DNA of 64,000 nucleotides from Euptelea pleiosperma (GCA_035048495.1 CM068545.1:21672741-21736740); one strand, 5' to 3'; shown: positions 46,971 to 58,060, counted from the stretch's first letter. Notes: generated from the sequence alone by a model not told the origin. Translations and numbers: made by a program.

Positions 46971-47127
46971 AAATATAGGGATCGGTGGTCTCCGATTCTG
47001 ATCCCGATGAGTCTGATCCAGAACGGGGTCGGCCCATCTCGCCCGAGACAAAGTGGGACTTCTTTTGTGAAACACTGATCTAGCTGGTTTGGATCGGATT
47101 GGCTGAGACATTGAACCATGATAACAG
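46964..47127. mobile_element. Foldback MITE, family E (copy 2)
   Basis: Begins CCATGGTTCGAAATATAGGG and ends GGCTGAGACATTGAACCATG, with GATCGG-type words between. It shares its left boundary with the family A-related element, through the common CCATGGTT word. Confidence 0.65.
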
Positions 47128-47365
47128 CCGTTCCATGATAAAACATGACCGGCTCGGCTGGATTAAAGAATAAAGCAATGATAACATGGTGGGAGTCCAT
47201 GGATGTTGTCAAGGTGCACAGTGGCAGGTGTCGCTTTGTCATTAGCCAAATCGTACCTCAAGTTACGTGCAGATCAGTTTTATTAAAGTGCACCAATGAA
47301 AAAATGACACCACCATGCACCGTATGGACCCCGGACCATGTGATGATTTGTGAAGATTAGAGAAC

Positions 47366-47740
47366 AAAACTTTGATGACAGGCACTGTCATCGAGGCCGA
47401 TGACAGTGCCCAATATGAGCCACATGGCACACTCTTAGAGGACTCTAACCGTATGGATTTTTGTCCAATCCCTATGTGTACCCACAAAAAAAAAAAAAAT
47501 CAGCCCGATTAGTGATTTCTAGGCATTGGATTGGAATTATTTTCATGGGTTGATTTTAACCATGGGAATTTGGGCATTATTGACCATTATTTGAGGTACA
47601 AAGATCCAATTGTTTGAAATCACTAATCAAGATGATTTTTGAATTGTAGCTCCACCTAGGGATTGGAAAAACATGGATACGGTCAGAAACCTCTAACAGT
47701 GAGCCACGTGGCTCAAAATGCGCCATGTCATCAAAGTTTT
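47366..47740. mobile_element. Foldback MITE, family B (complete copy)
   Basis: Termini AAAACTTTGATGACA and TGTCATCAAAGTTTT are inverted. Then come GAGCCACATGGCACACTC (left) and a GAGCCACGTGGCTC G-box (right), 'aaccgtatgga' blocks and the CAGCCCGATTAGTGATTTCT / AAATCACTAATCAAGATGAT inner arms. The centre is TTTTCATGGGTTGATTTTAA. This is the clearest copy of the family. Confidence 0.85.
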
Positions 47741-48133
47741 AGTGAAGATTATTAGAACATGTGTATGATTGTGTTGGTAAGATGTGGAGGAGAATGTAAA
47801 CTTAAAGTGGAAGAAGAAGGAAGCATGTTAAGGGTTTAGGTGAAGTCGCTTTCCCTGAAAAGGTTATGAGTGCGTCAGGGACTCAATTTAAGGTAAAAGA
47901 CTTGTAAAACGCGTTGGATTTGTTTTTCTTTTTCTTTTGCTTTTGCTTCAGAACTGAGGATTGAAGATTTTTATTAAGACCGCACGAAAGATACTGCGGC
48001 TAACGTGGCACCCAACCCAAGTACTTTAGTTTAATCAATATTCCGTGTTTTCTTTGCCAACCCCTCGTATCCACCTCTAATTGGTCTCTCAAGCTTTTCA
48101 ATTATTATTCTCATTCGTATCACAATATATATT

Positions 48134-48500
48134 TGATGTCGGATGTCCGTCTTCCTTACTGACTACATTATGAGCCACGTGTCTTACTCCAGAGACCACT
48201 GACCGTTTGTATGTTTGGTCCATCCCTTGTTGGATCTAAAACCAAAAAATCAGCTTGATCGGTGATTCCTAACCGTTAGATTGAGTCCTTTTTCATGGGT
48301 TGATTTTCAACCGTTGGATTTGAACATTATATGGGGAATCAAATCAAAAGGCTATAGATGACCAATCACGATGAATTTTGGTCCGTATGTCCACCTGGGG
48401 ATGGGCCAATCATCCATTCGGTCTGTAGTCTCTAAGAGGGTACCACGTGGCTCATACTGTCGTCCGTCGGGAACTTTGTTGACGAACTCCGTCATCAAAG
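48134..48500. mobile_element. Foldback MITE, family B copy
   Basis: Same plan: GAGCCACGTGTC left and CCACGTGGCTC right (CACGTG at 48176-48181 and 48444-48449), inner arms AAATCAGCTTGATCGGTGAT and ACCAATCACGATGAATTTTG, and the centre TTTTCATGGGTTGATTTTCA. The ends carry a GTCGGATGTCCGTC / GTCGTCCGTCGGGA word. Confidence 0.8.
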
Positions 48501-48540
48501 ATTTACTTCATAAGCTTCTCTGACCTGGGGAAGGAGACGA

Positions 48541-48919
48541 GTAAACCTTCCATGACACCACACGCTGACTGCAGCTAATATGAGCCACATCGAACATTCT
48601 TATGAGGACACTAGCCGTATGGATGTTTGGCCAATCACTAGCTGGACCTACAAACCAAAAATAAACGTGATCACTGATTTCGAGGTGTTGGATTGAAGTT
48701 ATGTTCATGGGTTGATTTTAACCGTAGGATTTTGAGCATTATTTGAGTACAAAGATCCAAAGGTTTTAGATTACTAATCATGTTGATTTTTAGTTTTTAC
48801 CTCCACCTAGTGATTGACCAAACATCCATACGGTCAGTGTCCTCTTAAGAATGTGCCACATGGCTCATATTGTCTGCAGTCAGCGGCGTTGCTGACTGCA
48901 GTTGTCATTGAAGGTTTAC
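48541..48919. mobile_element. Foldback MITE, family B copy
   Basis: Termini GTAAACCTTCCATGAC and GTCATTGAAGGTTTAC are inverted. Then come CGCTGACTGCAG / CTGCAGTCAGCGGCG and ATATGAGCCACAT blocks. The centre is GTTCATGGGTTGATTTTAAC. Directly downstream of the previous copy. Confidence 0.82.
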
Positions 48920-49032
48920 CCGGATGGGGACCACCGATGCGGCGCAGGAGCTGAAAAAAACACTTCGATACAAAATTCTAAAAAGTTTGATAAGAAGTCC
49001 CCGAAATGTGACGTGGAATAGGGCTCACTTAG

Positions 49033-49214
49033 TATGCAACTGTTTGCATACTTTTAAGTTGCAAACAGTGTCAATAGGGTTGGATGTCCCCTTGGAAAAT
49101 GTGTTATTTCAATGTTTTTTTTTTTAAAAAATATTTTATAAATTAAAAACACATTTTTCAAGGAGCATTCAATGGTGGATACAGTGTTTGCATACTTTTA
49201 AGTATGCAAACAGT
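49033..49214. mobile_element. Short foldback element with 35-base arms
   Basis: GCAACTGTTTGCATACTTTTAAG at the left is mirrored at the right by ACTTTTAAGTATGCAAACAGTTGC. An AT-rich centre with a T run lies between. Non-coding; about 180 bases. A partial family B copy follows at about 49235-49430. Confidence 0.8.
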
Positions 49215-49234
49215 TGCGTTAACTGTGAATGTTG

Positions 49235-49430
49235 ATTGACACTTGGTGGACGGACCTACACCAAAAATTTAATTGGTGATTTATAGCCATTGGATTGGAG
49301 TACTTTTTTATTTTGGGCTTACAATCCACCGACAACCTGTTCATCAAGCGAATTCAATGGCTAGAAATCACCAATCAGGCTGATTTTTGGTTTGTAGGTC
49401 CACTAACGTGAGCCAAATATTCATGGGTCT
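49235..49430. mobile_element. Family B-like partial copy
   Basis: Has 'gtggacggacctacaccaaaaat', the inverse AATCACCAATCAGGCTGATT and TTTTTGGTTTGTAGGTCCAC, around a short centre. The outer arms are missing. Confidence 0.6.
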
Positions 49431-49639
49431 GTGGGCCCAAGAGAGTGTGTTACATGGCATTTTGGGAAGTACGGCTAGCTGTATCATAAAAGGTCTTCTA
49501 AGTTGTAAGAGAAGCTTGACCGTTTACACTCGTCCAATCATTATAGATAGCTTTTGGTTCGTTTCTTGCAGCTGCAAATCAGCTCGGCGGCTCCGTTGGA
49601 TTTGTGGCTTGGCTCGTATGAAAGAGCAAATCAGCTGAC

Positions 49640-50641
49640 CAAATTGATCCCCAAGTAGGCGTAGGAAAGAAGTATATATGATATACGGTGAAAATACAGA
49701 GAATAATTCAATTTTGACGGTCGAAGATGAAAAGAACAACAGGAAAATGGCGCGCCAGCAATATATTTCAGCATAATTCAACTTTGACGTTCAAAAATAT
49801 AGTCCAAGAAGCAAAGAATTAAAATAAAAAAAAAAAGAGAGAGAGAGAGAGCAAATTACTTTAGGTTGCGTTTGGGATTGTGGTAATCTGGCCGGGTTTG
49901 TAGTTTATTGTTGTAAGCAATGGATTTAGATATTTTAAGACGGAAAATTTTAGTCGCACCCCTTGAATTGTGAGGGCATGCACCCAAACTAAACGTTCAT
50001 CCGACAATATTTTTTATTTTATTTTTGTAATCCATCCGACAATTGTATATGTTGACAAAAAATATGTGATTTTTTTAGAGTAGAATTTTGATTTTTGATT
50101 TGTAGATCCAACTAGGGATTGGCCAATCATCCATACGGTTAGATTTTCATGGAAATCAATTCTCGCCTATGCGGAACAGAAATGAATTCTAGGCTTGGAT
50201 GGGAAAATTTCATTTTTTCAGAAAATTTTTCCCATTTTAAAATGGCTATCGAACAAGGTAAAATTATATTTTCCTGAGAAAATGCGATTTCGAACTGGCA
50301 ATTAAACACACCCGGCCCTAAGTAAAAACAGTTTGGCAGCTGCTTCATTTACCCGAAAATCCACAAAAAGTGCTACTTCAAACTGCTGATTCTGCCTATT
50401 AAAGTTCTCATGAGATCAATATGTTTTTTACATACAAATCATTTTCTAGAAAACTTTCATTGGTAACTATACAAGGCCTAAGTTCTTTATATTTTCCTAG
50501 TGCTGCGGGTACTTTAGTTAAAATGCTCATGCTCCGGGGACTCGTCTTCTTCACTTGTGTCCTCGCCGTTGATTTAACGAATGTGGGGTCCATAACACTT
50601 CAGAATACCTCTTGTCAAATAATGTGGGTCCCACATCCGCG
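49640..50641. other. Intergenic, no gene
   Basis: A short (GA)n run at 49832-49849 and AT-rich sequence. Short open frames (up to 99 codons at 50421-50720) show no recognisable domain and run into a MITE. Confidence 0.5.
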
Positions 50642-51024
50642 AGTAAACCTTGGCCACTGTGAGCGAAGCCAATCACAGCCCACAATACGAGCCACATGGC
50701 ACACTCTTTTCGGGTGCTGACCGTATAGATGTTTGGCCATTCCTTCGGTGGACCTGTAAACGAAAAATCAGCCTGATTAGTGATTTACAACATTAGGATC
50801 TTTGCATCCAAAGAATGCTCAATAACGCTCAAATTCCTATGGTTAAAATCAACCCATGAAAATAACTTCAATCCGACTCTTAGAAATCACTGATCGGATT
50901 TATTTTTGGTTTGTAGGCCCACCTAGTGATTGGCCAAACATACATACGGTCGGTCAGCGTCCATTAAGAGTGCGTGGCCACGTGGCTCGTACTGTGTGCT
51001 GTGATGTGTGTGAGCGAAGGTTAA
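50642..51024. mobile_element. Foldback MITE, family B copy
   Basis: Termini GTAAACCTTGGCCACTGTGA and an inverse (TGTGAGCGAAGGTTAATG). GAGCCACATGGCACACTC on the left, GGCCACGTGGCTCG on the right (CACGTG at 50979-50984), and the inner arms CAGCCTGATTAGTGATTTAC / AAATCACTGATCGGATTTAT. Confidence 0.82.
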
Positions 51025-51431
51025 TGCGGTGGTAATTATTGTGCCAGCTAAAATTTTCCCATTCGTAGAGAAAACATTGCCAACTCCTTATTACCTATCC
51101 GTTATGATCTTACAATGCTTCACAAATTTTAAACCTAGGTAAAAGCTACAAATTCTTTTCCTGGTGCGTATAGGATTGAGTCCATTGTTTGTTGAATCCT
51201 TTTGATTTGTAGGTCAACAAGAGGAATGCTAGCAAGCAACCCTTAAAATGAGTTGCACAGACGTAATCCTGTAGAAGACAAGAAAAGAATATATATTTTA
51301 ATTCAAAGGTGTAGTTATCGAGGCTGTTTTTCTTTTGTCTTTTGTGAGGTTCGATATGTGCAACTCTAATTAAGGGGTTGCTTGCTAACATTCTATTAGA
51401 TCCATATTCCTACAAATATGGATCTAAATTG

Positions 51432-51626
51432 GGCCACGGTTCAAAGTCTCGGGATTGGAGGCTGGATTGGTGGCTGCCAATCCCGGTCTGGATCACCCCA
51501 ATCTGAAACGATCCTGGGGAGAAAACCCCAATATCTTTTAGATCGGTGGGGTTCGACCTTGATTCGGATCGCCCGACTTGGAACCATGATTGGGTCTGAT
51601 CCGCACCAATTCACTGGTTGAGACGG
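51432..51626. mobile_element. Foldback MITE, family E (copy 3)
   Basis: Starts CACGGTTCAAAGTCTCGG, has GATCGG and TTCGGATCGCCCGACTTGGA words, and a GGAACCATG near 51584. It ends near 'actggttgagacgg'. The arms are less regular than in copy 1. Confidence 0.6.
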
Positions 51627-51704
51627 TAGTGAGAAAAAAAAAGTAGAAAATTAAAAGGTCAATGGCAGATGAGCCGAGGAAAGTCAATAAGCTATGGAAG
51701 GAAC

Positions 51705-52033
51705 GTGCCTTTTTTTTTTTGTTATAATGGATTTTAAGGCACAAGAGAAAACGGAAAAAATGAAAATAACTGAAAAACCAAAAAAAGAAAAAAGAAAAAC
51801 TAAAATTCATTCCAAATTTTCAATAAAATTTATAACGGAGGAAACAGAAAATAATGAGCATTTTTTTTAATATTTTTTTCAAAAAATAACGGTCTTTCTA
51901 ACAAAATAATGGCTGTTATTTCTGAAAAAGCAGACTTTATAACAAAAATAACGGTCGTTATTTTCTGGGATAAAACAGTACATAACGTAATGGGTGGGGC
52001 AATCCGTTATAACGGCCGTTTTTAAAACCCTGT
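51705..52033. mobile_element. Family A element, ATAACGG subtype, upstream of S40 gene
   Basis: Reverse orientation: 'gttataatggattttaagg' on the left and GTTATAACGGCCGTTTTTAA followed by AACCCTGTGG on the right, with the TTTCAATAAAATTT core and several AATAACGG words. It ends about 300 bases before the TATA box of the S40-type gene. Confidence 0.65.
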
Positions 52034-52329
52034 GGAAACAGTAGTGAAAAAAACTTAGAAAATAAAATACGAAAAAAGTCAATGGAAGCTGAGCGGATGA
52101 GAGTCAATAAGTCAGCTATGGAACGCAGCGGGCCGTGGGAAATGGAGCCGAGTAAAGTACAGGAGAGAAGAAAAAGAAGAAAAAAGAAGCGGGGGCCGCA
52201 CTCAACGCCTTTATGGTGACGCCATCTGACGAAAACGATCAATCAAAGTGTGCTAACTACGATACTAACGAGAGAGAGAGAGAGAACTCTTCCTCTCCTT
52301 TCTCCTTTCCTTCTTCCCTAAGTTCCCTC

Positions 52330-52337
52330 TATAAATA
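52330..52337 (+). promoter_or_regulatory. TATA box of S40-type gene
   Basis: TATAAATA in the context CCCTCTATAAATACCCCTC, 138 bases before the start codon. A CT-rich leader with two A runs (52365-52377, 52427-52440) follows, as is common in plant 5' UTRs. Confidence 0.8.
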
Positions 52338-52467
52338 CCCCTCTTCCCTCTTCCATCTGCTCGAGAAAAAAAAAAAAATCCAATTTCATTCCATAATTCA
52401 CTCTTTCATCACCATCTCACCCTCTTCAAAAAAAAAAAAAAATTCTTTGCTGTTTGTCATTTGAGAG

Positions 52468-52823
52468 ATGGAAGAATTCCAAGAGTCCGACGTGATTTGG
52501 CCTGACCAACCCCACCAAAATAACTACAGAGCGATGCCCGTCGCTTCTCAACGGAGAAAGAAAACTAAGAAGAAAATGACACACTCCCTTCCGGTCAATA
52601 TTCCGACGACTAATGCTGGACATTCATTCTTCAATCACCCGGATTCTGACGACCTCGAAGACGAGAAGGAAATGGTGCCACCCCATGTAATGGTTGCTCG
52701 AAGAATTCCAGGAAAGATGGCTTTCTCTGTCTGCACCGGCAATGGCAGGACTCTCAAAGGTCGCGATTTGAGCCAAGTCAGAAATTCTATACTTCGCATG
52801 ACCGGATTCCTCGAAACTTGCTG

Positions 52824-52824
<1 letters not shown>
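52468..52824 (+). CDS. S40-type senescence regulator (DUF584), single exon
   Basis: A 118-residue protein with a Lys/Arg-rich patch (about 29-36, a likely nuclear signal) and an acidic stretch (DDLEDEKEM, about 60-68). The hallmark C-terminal block is VPPHVMVARRIPGKMAFSVC, then GNGRTLKGRDLSQVRNSILR and MTGFLE. This matches the Senescence_reg/S40 family: small plant nuclear proteins linked to leaf ageing and stress, without introns. Length and ends are complete, and the start is the first ATG after the leader. The molecular function is not known in the family. It has no genes of related role nearby. A family A repeat lies upstream and a CT repeat starts two bases after the stop. Confidence 0.92.

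Positions 52825-52826
<2 letters not shown>

Positions 52827-52883
<57 letters not shown>
52827..52883. repeat. (CT)n microsatellite at start of S40 3' UTR
   Basis: About 28 CT units beginning two bases after the TGA stop, so it is most likely in the 3' UTR. Confidence 0.95.
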
Positions 52884-52888
<5 letters not shown>

Positions 52889-52899
52889 CTCATTGTAAA

Positions 52900-54291
52900 A
52901 CAAAAAAAAACAAGATTTTTAAATAACAGAGGACTTAACGGGAATTCCACATGTAATCTCTTTGTGCCCTTTAATTTTGAAGATATATTTAATTATTTAT
53001 GCAACTTGGTGGATTTAACGGAGATATGAAGAAATGTTTACACGGAACGCAGGGTACGCAGTGCTCCCCACTGGTCAGACATGGCAGAATTTTTGTTTGG
53101 AGCTTGAAACTTAGGAACTTTTGCCAGTTGTTAGAGCTAGCACTGGTCATAGATTTTTCATCGTAGGAGTGGTTATTACTTTATTAGTTTCTTAGCCCAG
53201 AATTTAATGGCGGGATTAAGTAATCTTTCCCACAAATTTTTCATTTACACGTTACCACAAATTTTCTAACGTGGGAAAGGAAAAAATTATAATAATTAGT
53301 TGTAAATTAATGAAGAAATAATTGATATAATTAATATATAACGGCCATTATAATCAAATTGAATCTTTCATGTGGAGGTGGGGCCCACAACAATTTGAGA
53401 TATTCTTTTTCAAATCATGGAGGTCACATGTGGTGCTGGTTATTGCACCATCATCTTTTGCTGGCTAGTTGCGTGAGCTAAAGTTTCTTCATCTCTTTAC
53501 GCTGATTGTTTTAATAAATCAAAAAAATTAATGTGGTATTGGCATAGTTTGCAATTTCGCATTTGGCAAAGATTCAGAAGAGGAAAAGTTCGAGTTTAAT
53601 TCGGTTTCAGGATATAAAAAATCGGCCATTGTCAAAGTGTTATATTCATTTAAGCTTTCAAAAACCTGAATTTAACTAATATTTTCATTTTATACGGATG
53701 TTTAATACGTTTTTATTAAAAAAAAACAAAATTCTTGTATTAAAATTGAATAATACGTGTTTTATTCGTTTAATCTTAAAATTCTTGAATTTTTTTTTAT
53801 TTTATTCGGCCGTATCAAGTGTTTCTTAGAAAAAATAAAAATCGCGCGCGTATTAAACGCAAATTTACTAACTAGGGGCATGCGTAATTTTGAGGAAAAA
53901 AAAACCGTATTAACCTTTTGTTTAATATATAGAGGAGATGCAATTAGCTATGCAATCCTCTGATACTATATGCACATGTGATTTTACAATGTTATATAGT
54001 CTACCAAACTCCATGAACCAGGATCCTTAAATTGGTGGGCCACCACTTTAAAGGAACGACTTTGCAAAATAATTGGGAGAGAAGTTAGTGAGGAAAAGGT
54101 TGGTAGCTTGGAATTTTTCAAGTATTGTTTCCTTAATTACTTTAGCTATTTGATTCAGCTGGTTTGCATGTTTCTCACGTTTTCTGCCTTAATGTATTGG
54201 ATCTTTCTTAATTTCCTATATTTGTTCGCCGGTAGTGGGTCCCTTAGGCTAATTTTCAATTAAGAATAAGCATCTTAATAATAATAATAGT
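52900..54291. other. Intergenic, no gene
   Basis: AT-rich sequence with A runs (53718-53727, 53896-53904). Short open frames have no domain likeness. No clear inverted repeat. Confidence 0.5.
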
Positions 54292-54645
54292 GGTAATTTA
54301 ATGACACCCCCTGAAATTTAGAAGTAATTAGTAATACCCCCTTATACTTTCAAATTTTAGGATTATCCCCATTGACGAGCTAGCTAGTAGTTTAACTGTC
54401 ATTTGACTAACGTTAAAATGTGACATATATGTATCATACTCATGTTAATGCACCTATGAAAGGACCATAATATTGCAATTTGCAAGTACGATGCCAACGG
54501 CATGACGACGTGTGAATGAAATCCGTTTTAACTTAAGTCAACCATTATTAAAGTAGGTCAAGGGGGTAATCCTAAAGTTTGAAAGAATAAGGGGGTATTA
54601 TATATTAATTGCTTTCAAATATCATGGGGTGTTACTAAAATACCC
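54292..54645. mobile_element. 354-base TIR MITE
   Basis: The left arm GGTAATTTAATGACACCCCC and the right arm (reverse complement GGTATTTTAGTAACACCCCA) continue together for about 85 bases, both ending in a TTTAGGATTA(T/C)CCCC word. It resembles the nested element at 11412-12623 in its GGTAATTTAA..CCCC ends, so the two may be one superfamily. Flanked by TAATAATAAT-type sequence on both sides. Confidence 0.82.
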
Positions 54646-54718
<73 letters not shown>

Positions 54719-54719
54719 C
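54646..54719. repeat. (AAT)n/(ATT)n microsatellite
   Basis: About 11 AAT units followed by about 13 ATT units, forming a potential hairpin. It abuts the MITE. Confidence 0.95.
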
Positions 54720-54984
54720 AATTCATACTTGGACAACAAGACAAGTTTACAGGGTGCCATGGTGTGACTATACCGGGGACCTCCATATATGGCATGACTG
54801 CAACATGAATTATATTTCCTGGCTCGTTCATAAAAAAAAAAAATAGAATTATATTTCTCCATTTAACTATATATAGAGCTATATATTCATTCCCATGGTA
54901 TATCTTTTCAAATCTTTTCTTATTATCTCAATACTTAAATTTTGACTTTTTTCTCTCATTTTTAGAGCCTTCAACTTGTACCCT

Positions 54985-55228
54985 AGTATTCCTTCTTTTT
55001 TTTTTTTTTTTAACTGTGGGTATCCGGGCCTCTTACTAGTCCATGATAGTCACCCCCTTCCACACATGCCGGAGTGTACTGGAAGAGTTAAGGTGGAAAG
55101 AGCCACTTATTACCCTCTACTCTTTCCAAGGAGTGGCCCCATGGAGAGTTGAACTTAGAACCTCATACTTTTTTGAGTGGAGTCCTGGCCATCTGCACTC
55201 AACCCTTGGGGTTACCCGAGTATTCATT
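54985..55228 (-). mobile_element. SINE-like retroposon with target duplication
   Basis: Body 54995-55218, minus strand. The poly(A) tail appears as T run 54996-55011. It is flanked by AGTATTCCTT (54985-54994) and AGTATTCATT (55219-55228), a 10-base target duplication with one mismatch. Near its 5' end are words resembling RNA polymerase III boxes (GAGTGCAGATGGCC, and GAGGTTCTAAGTTCAACTC like the B box). About 224 bases, a normal plant SINE length. tRNA origin is inferred. Confidence 0.7.
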
Positions 55229-55561
55229 CTCATTGATGGTATTGTTGGTATTTGTTGTACTTGAAGTGATTTATAAAATATTTTCTTGGATGTGGTCATT
55301 GTAAATTTGTCTTTCCTAGTATTCCCACTCATACATCTCAATATCTTCATATATGCTATACTCATTATACAAATATATTATTTATTAATTTCATATATTA
55401 TTTATTAATTACCTAATATTCAACTCTGTACACATCGATCACATAATAATTTAAAATGCGTCTCCACTTTAGTTACCCAACACTAATTTTATCCTTAAAA
55501 TCGAACCTAAATGTCGAAAGTGGTCATTTTAGAGTGTTTCTTGCCTATCAATCCTAATTAA

Positions 55562-55740
55562 GCAACATCTAATCTTTTTTTTTTTTTTTTGGTAGGTAGG
55601 GAACCAAGTGAGCAGAATACACAAGGCAAGCCAAGCAGGGTATTTCTACTCCAAGGCACAAATGCACAAGGAGGAAACCTACCTCTGTGGGAAAACACTA
55701 ACCATCTCAACTAGACGGCTAGGTGTGGCAACATCTAATC
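55562..55740 (-). mobile_element. Short retroposon with perfect 13-base target duplication
   Basis: GCAACATCTAATC occurs at 55562-55574 and again at 55728-55740. Between them a 153-base body lies on the minus strand and ends in a poly(A) tail (T run 55575-55590). Its 5' end, CACCTAGCCGTCTAGTTGAG then ATGGTTAGTG, resembles a tRNA-type A box. No B box is obvious, so a SINE is likely but unproven. Confidence 0.78.
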
Positions 55741-56820
55741 CTTCTGAGTGTCTTTAATTATGATATATTACATGTATTTTCTATCTCAACCGTACTTATG
55801 TTAAAATCCATAGCCTCTAAGATATCCTTCTGAGCTAGTTATGCATTTACTCCTCTAATCTCAACCCCTCTATAGTTCTAGCTCTGTAAATATCAAAGGA
55901 TTTCTCCTTAAAAGTGAGCAGTTAATCTATCTATAATTAGTGCAAAATGTATAGAACTTAGAAAATTTCTCCCGAAGATCTTTTCAATGATATCTAGCTA
56001 TTACTAATTTTTCCTTTTAGAGTCGTGGATAATCGAACAAAATATGTGCCATTAGACACGAGATTGTTTTATTCTTTGTAGTTTTTGACTCATGGACCAT
56101 AGATCTCTTGAATCCAATGGTTAATAGCCTCATCCATTTTTTTTTGTTGGATTATCTGTTGGGATCCATTTTCCTTCTTTTTAATTATAAAATAAATATT
56201 TACTTTGGTAAAATTTAATTTCTATAATGCACTAAAACTTATAATTTTATGATTAAAAATGAGGTACAAAAGAGTAATATAATCATTTCAATTTACCCAC
56301 GTGCACCCACGGGTGGGCTATGCACGTGGGCACTGACCCATCAAAGAGGTGGCCCCACTAGTTAGATGCGGAACAAATTAAAAGCAGTCCTATAGGTGGT
56401 AGAGCCGTTTACATGTGATACTGGAACTAACCTTACCGAACCATACTTGCTTAAAGGATTTTGGATCCGTGATTGGTGCCGGCCTCTCTTGGGTCATTAT
56501 CGCTGCACATGAATTCTCATCCAACAATGTGGATTAGGGCATAAAATGGGTTAGGTCAGACTAAAATGGGTCGGATATAGATACAGATAGCGCCCGGGCC
56601 ATGTCAGATTCACATGCTGAATTAGATCGATCCAAATGAATCCTTACTATAAGTAATCATTTTTTGTGGATCCGACGACCCGTGTATTCATATAAGGGTT
56701 TCATTCTAATTTCACATATAGATCATGTTTCAGATTCAGACCAAAACTAGATCTGGGATAATATACGAATCCATTTAAATTTGACCTGGATCCGACATAA
56801 CACCATCATTGGTCTCTTGA
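55741..56820. other. Intergenic, no gene
   Basis: AT-rich. It includes GGGTTAGGTCAGACTAAAATGG and GGATCCGAC/GTCGGAT-like words (56540-56810) that look like a worn repeat. A CACGTGCACCCACGGGTGG.. CACGTGGG pair at about 56299-56331 forms a small palindrome. Confidence 0.45.
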
Positions 56821-56823
56821 GAT

Positions 56824-57545
56824 TAGGAGTGTCAACAGGTCGGTTCCAGTTCGGTTTCTAAGGTACCCAGAACCGGAATTAAGATTAATTGCCAGTTCTT
56901 ATCAGTTCCAGTTCTCAAAATGATGGATCTAGAACTGGAACTGAATCCGATTATTTGGTTTCGGTTCCGGTTCAGGTATATTGTTTCCAATCTTTAAATT
57001 ATACAATATTAACACTATTTATATATGGTTCGGGCTATGGGGACACCCATTTTTTGACCCCCATTTGGCGTACCCACATAGAAGATGAATCAATGGCTGA
57101 TTTTTGGTGAGGATGATCTCTATAGTGAGGAGATCATCCTCACAAAAATTCAAATCATTCTGATGTTCATAGACTGGTTAAGAAGCTGAAGAATTATGGA
57201 CTGTCGATTTTTACTGTGTAATTTGAAAACCACATTTGATCGGGTTAGAAATTTCAGATTTAGCTGATTTTTTTTGGGGTGATCTATAGGGTGAGGAGAT
57301 CATCCCCACCAAAAATCAGCCATTGATTCATCTTCTATGTGGGTACGCCAAAATGGGGTGCCCCCCGAACCTGACCCTTTATATATTGGTTCCGATTCTA
57401 TTTGTTCGATTCTAGTTCCCATCAGTTTCGGGTCCATATCAAACTACCCAGAACCAGAACTGTTATTTTCGGTTCGATTCCGGTTCTAAAAATGTAGAAC
57501 CGGAATCGAATTTTTTGGTTAAAGGGATAAAATTGATACCCCTAC
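56824..57545. mobile_element. Repeat element (family F) split by a family C MITE
   Basis: The ends TTAGGAGTGTCAACAGG and (inverse) TTGATACCCCTA are related. Both outer parts are full of CCGGTTC/GAACCGG words. The 57041-57367 MITE interrupts it. Confidence 0.6.
57041..57367. mobile_element. Foldback MITE, family C (copy 2)
   Basis: Arms: GGCGTACCCACATAGAAGAT then GAATCAATGGCTGATTTTTG on the left, with the exact inverse on the right (CAGCCATTGATTCATCTTCT, ATGTGGGTACGCC). A GGTGAGGATGATCTC hairpin occurs in the left arm and again at the right. Same plan as 41053-41351. Confidence 0.85.
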
Positions 57546-57954
57546 TTGTGATACATATACCTACTGTAGAAAGATGGTTCATTAAGAATTGCTCAAATAT
57601 ATGAGTGGATAAGCCATTCGTGGTGCAATAGTGGTGGGTCCATTGAAAATGAAATAGTGGTGGGTCCATTGAGAATGATTTATCTCTTTCTTTGGTGGGT
57701 TTGGTTATGATTTTCAAACTGGCGGAGAGTGATGGTTCGAATAAAATGAACTCATCAATGTCTAGGAGATTGACAAGTGGCATGAAGATCAACTATAGTC
57801 CACTAGAGGTGAACTGAGTTTTATCCACCAATGAATGATGGATCAGGAAAAACATGGAAATCAACAGTGGAACACTGTCCTCTTCCTCTGGTATAAAATC
57901 TAAAGGTCAATGATGTGTTCAGGCCGTTTTTGTATAAGAAAATCATGTTGTCAT

Positions 57955-58060
57955 CATTGTCCAACGTAACGGTATAACGGCCCCTTAATGTTACCATTAT
58001 GACCGTTATAATGGCCGTTACGATAGGGTCACATCAGTCACTTCTACGTAAAAAAGAAAC
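57955..58060. mobile_element. Family A-related fragment
   Basis: CGTAACGGTATAACGGCCCC, GTTACCATTATGACCGTTAT and GGTCACATCAGTCACTTCTA match the block at 46678-46745. Confidence 0.6.

Noticed and set aside
50421..50720. 99-codon open frame as a small gene
   Set aside because: No family likeness, and its last third runs into a family B foldback element.
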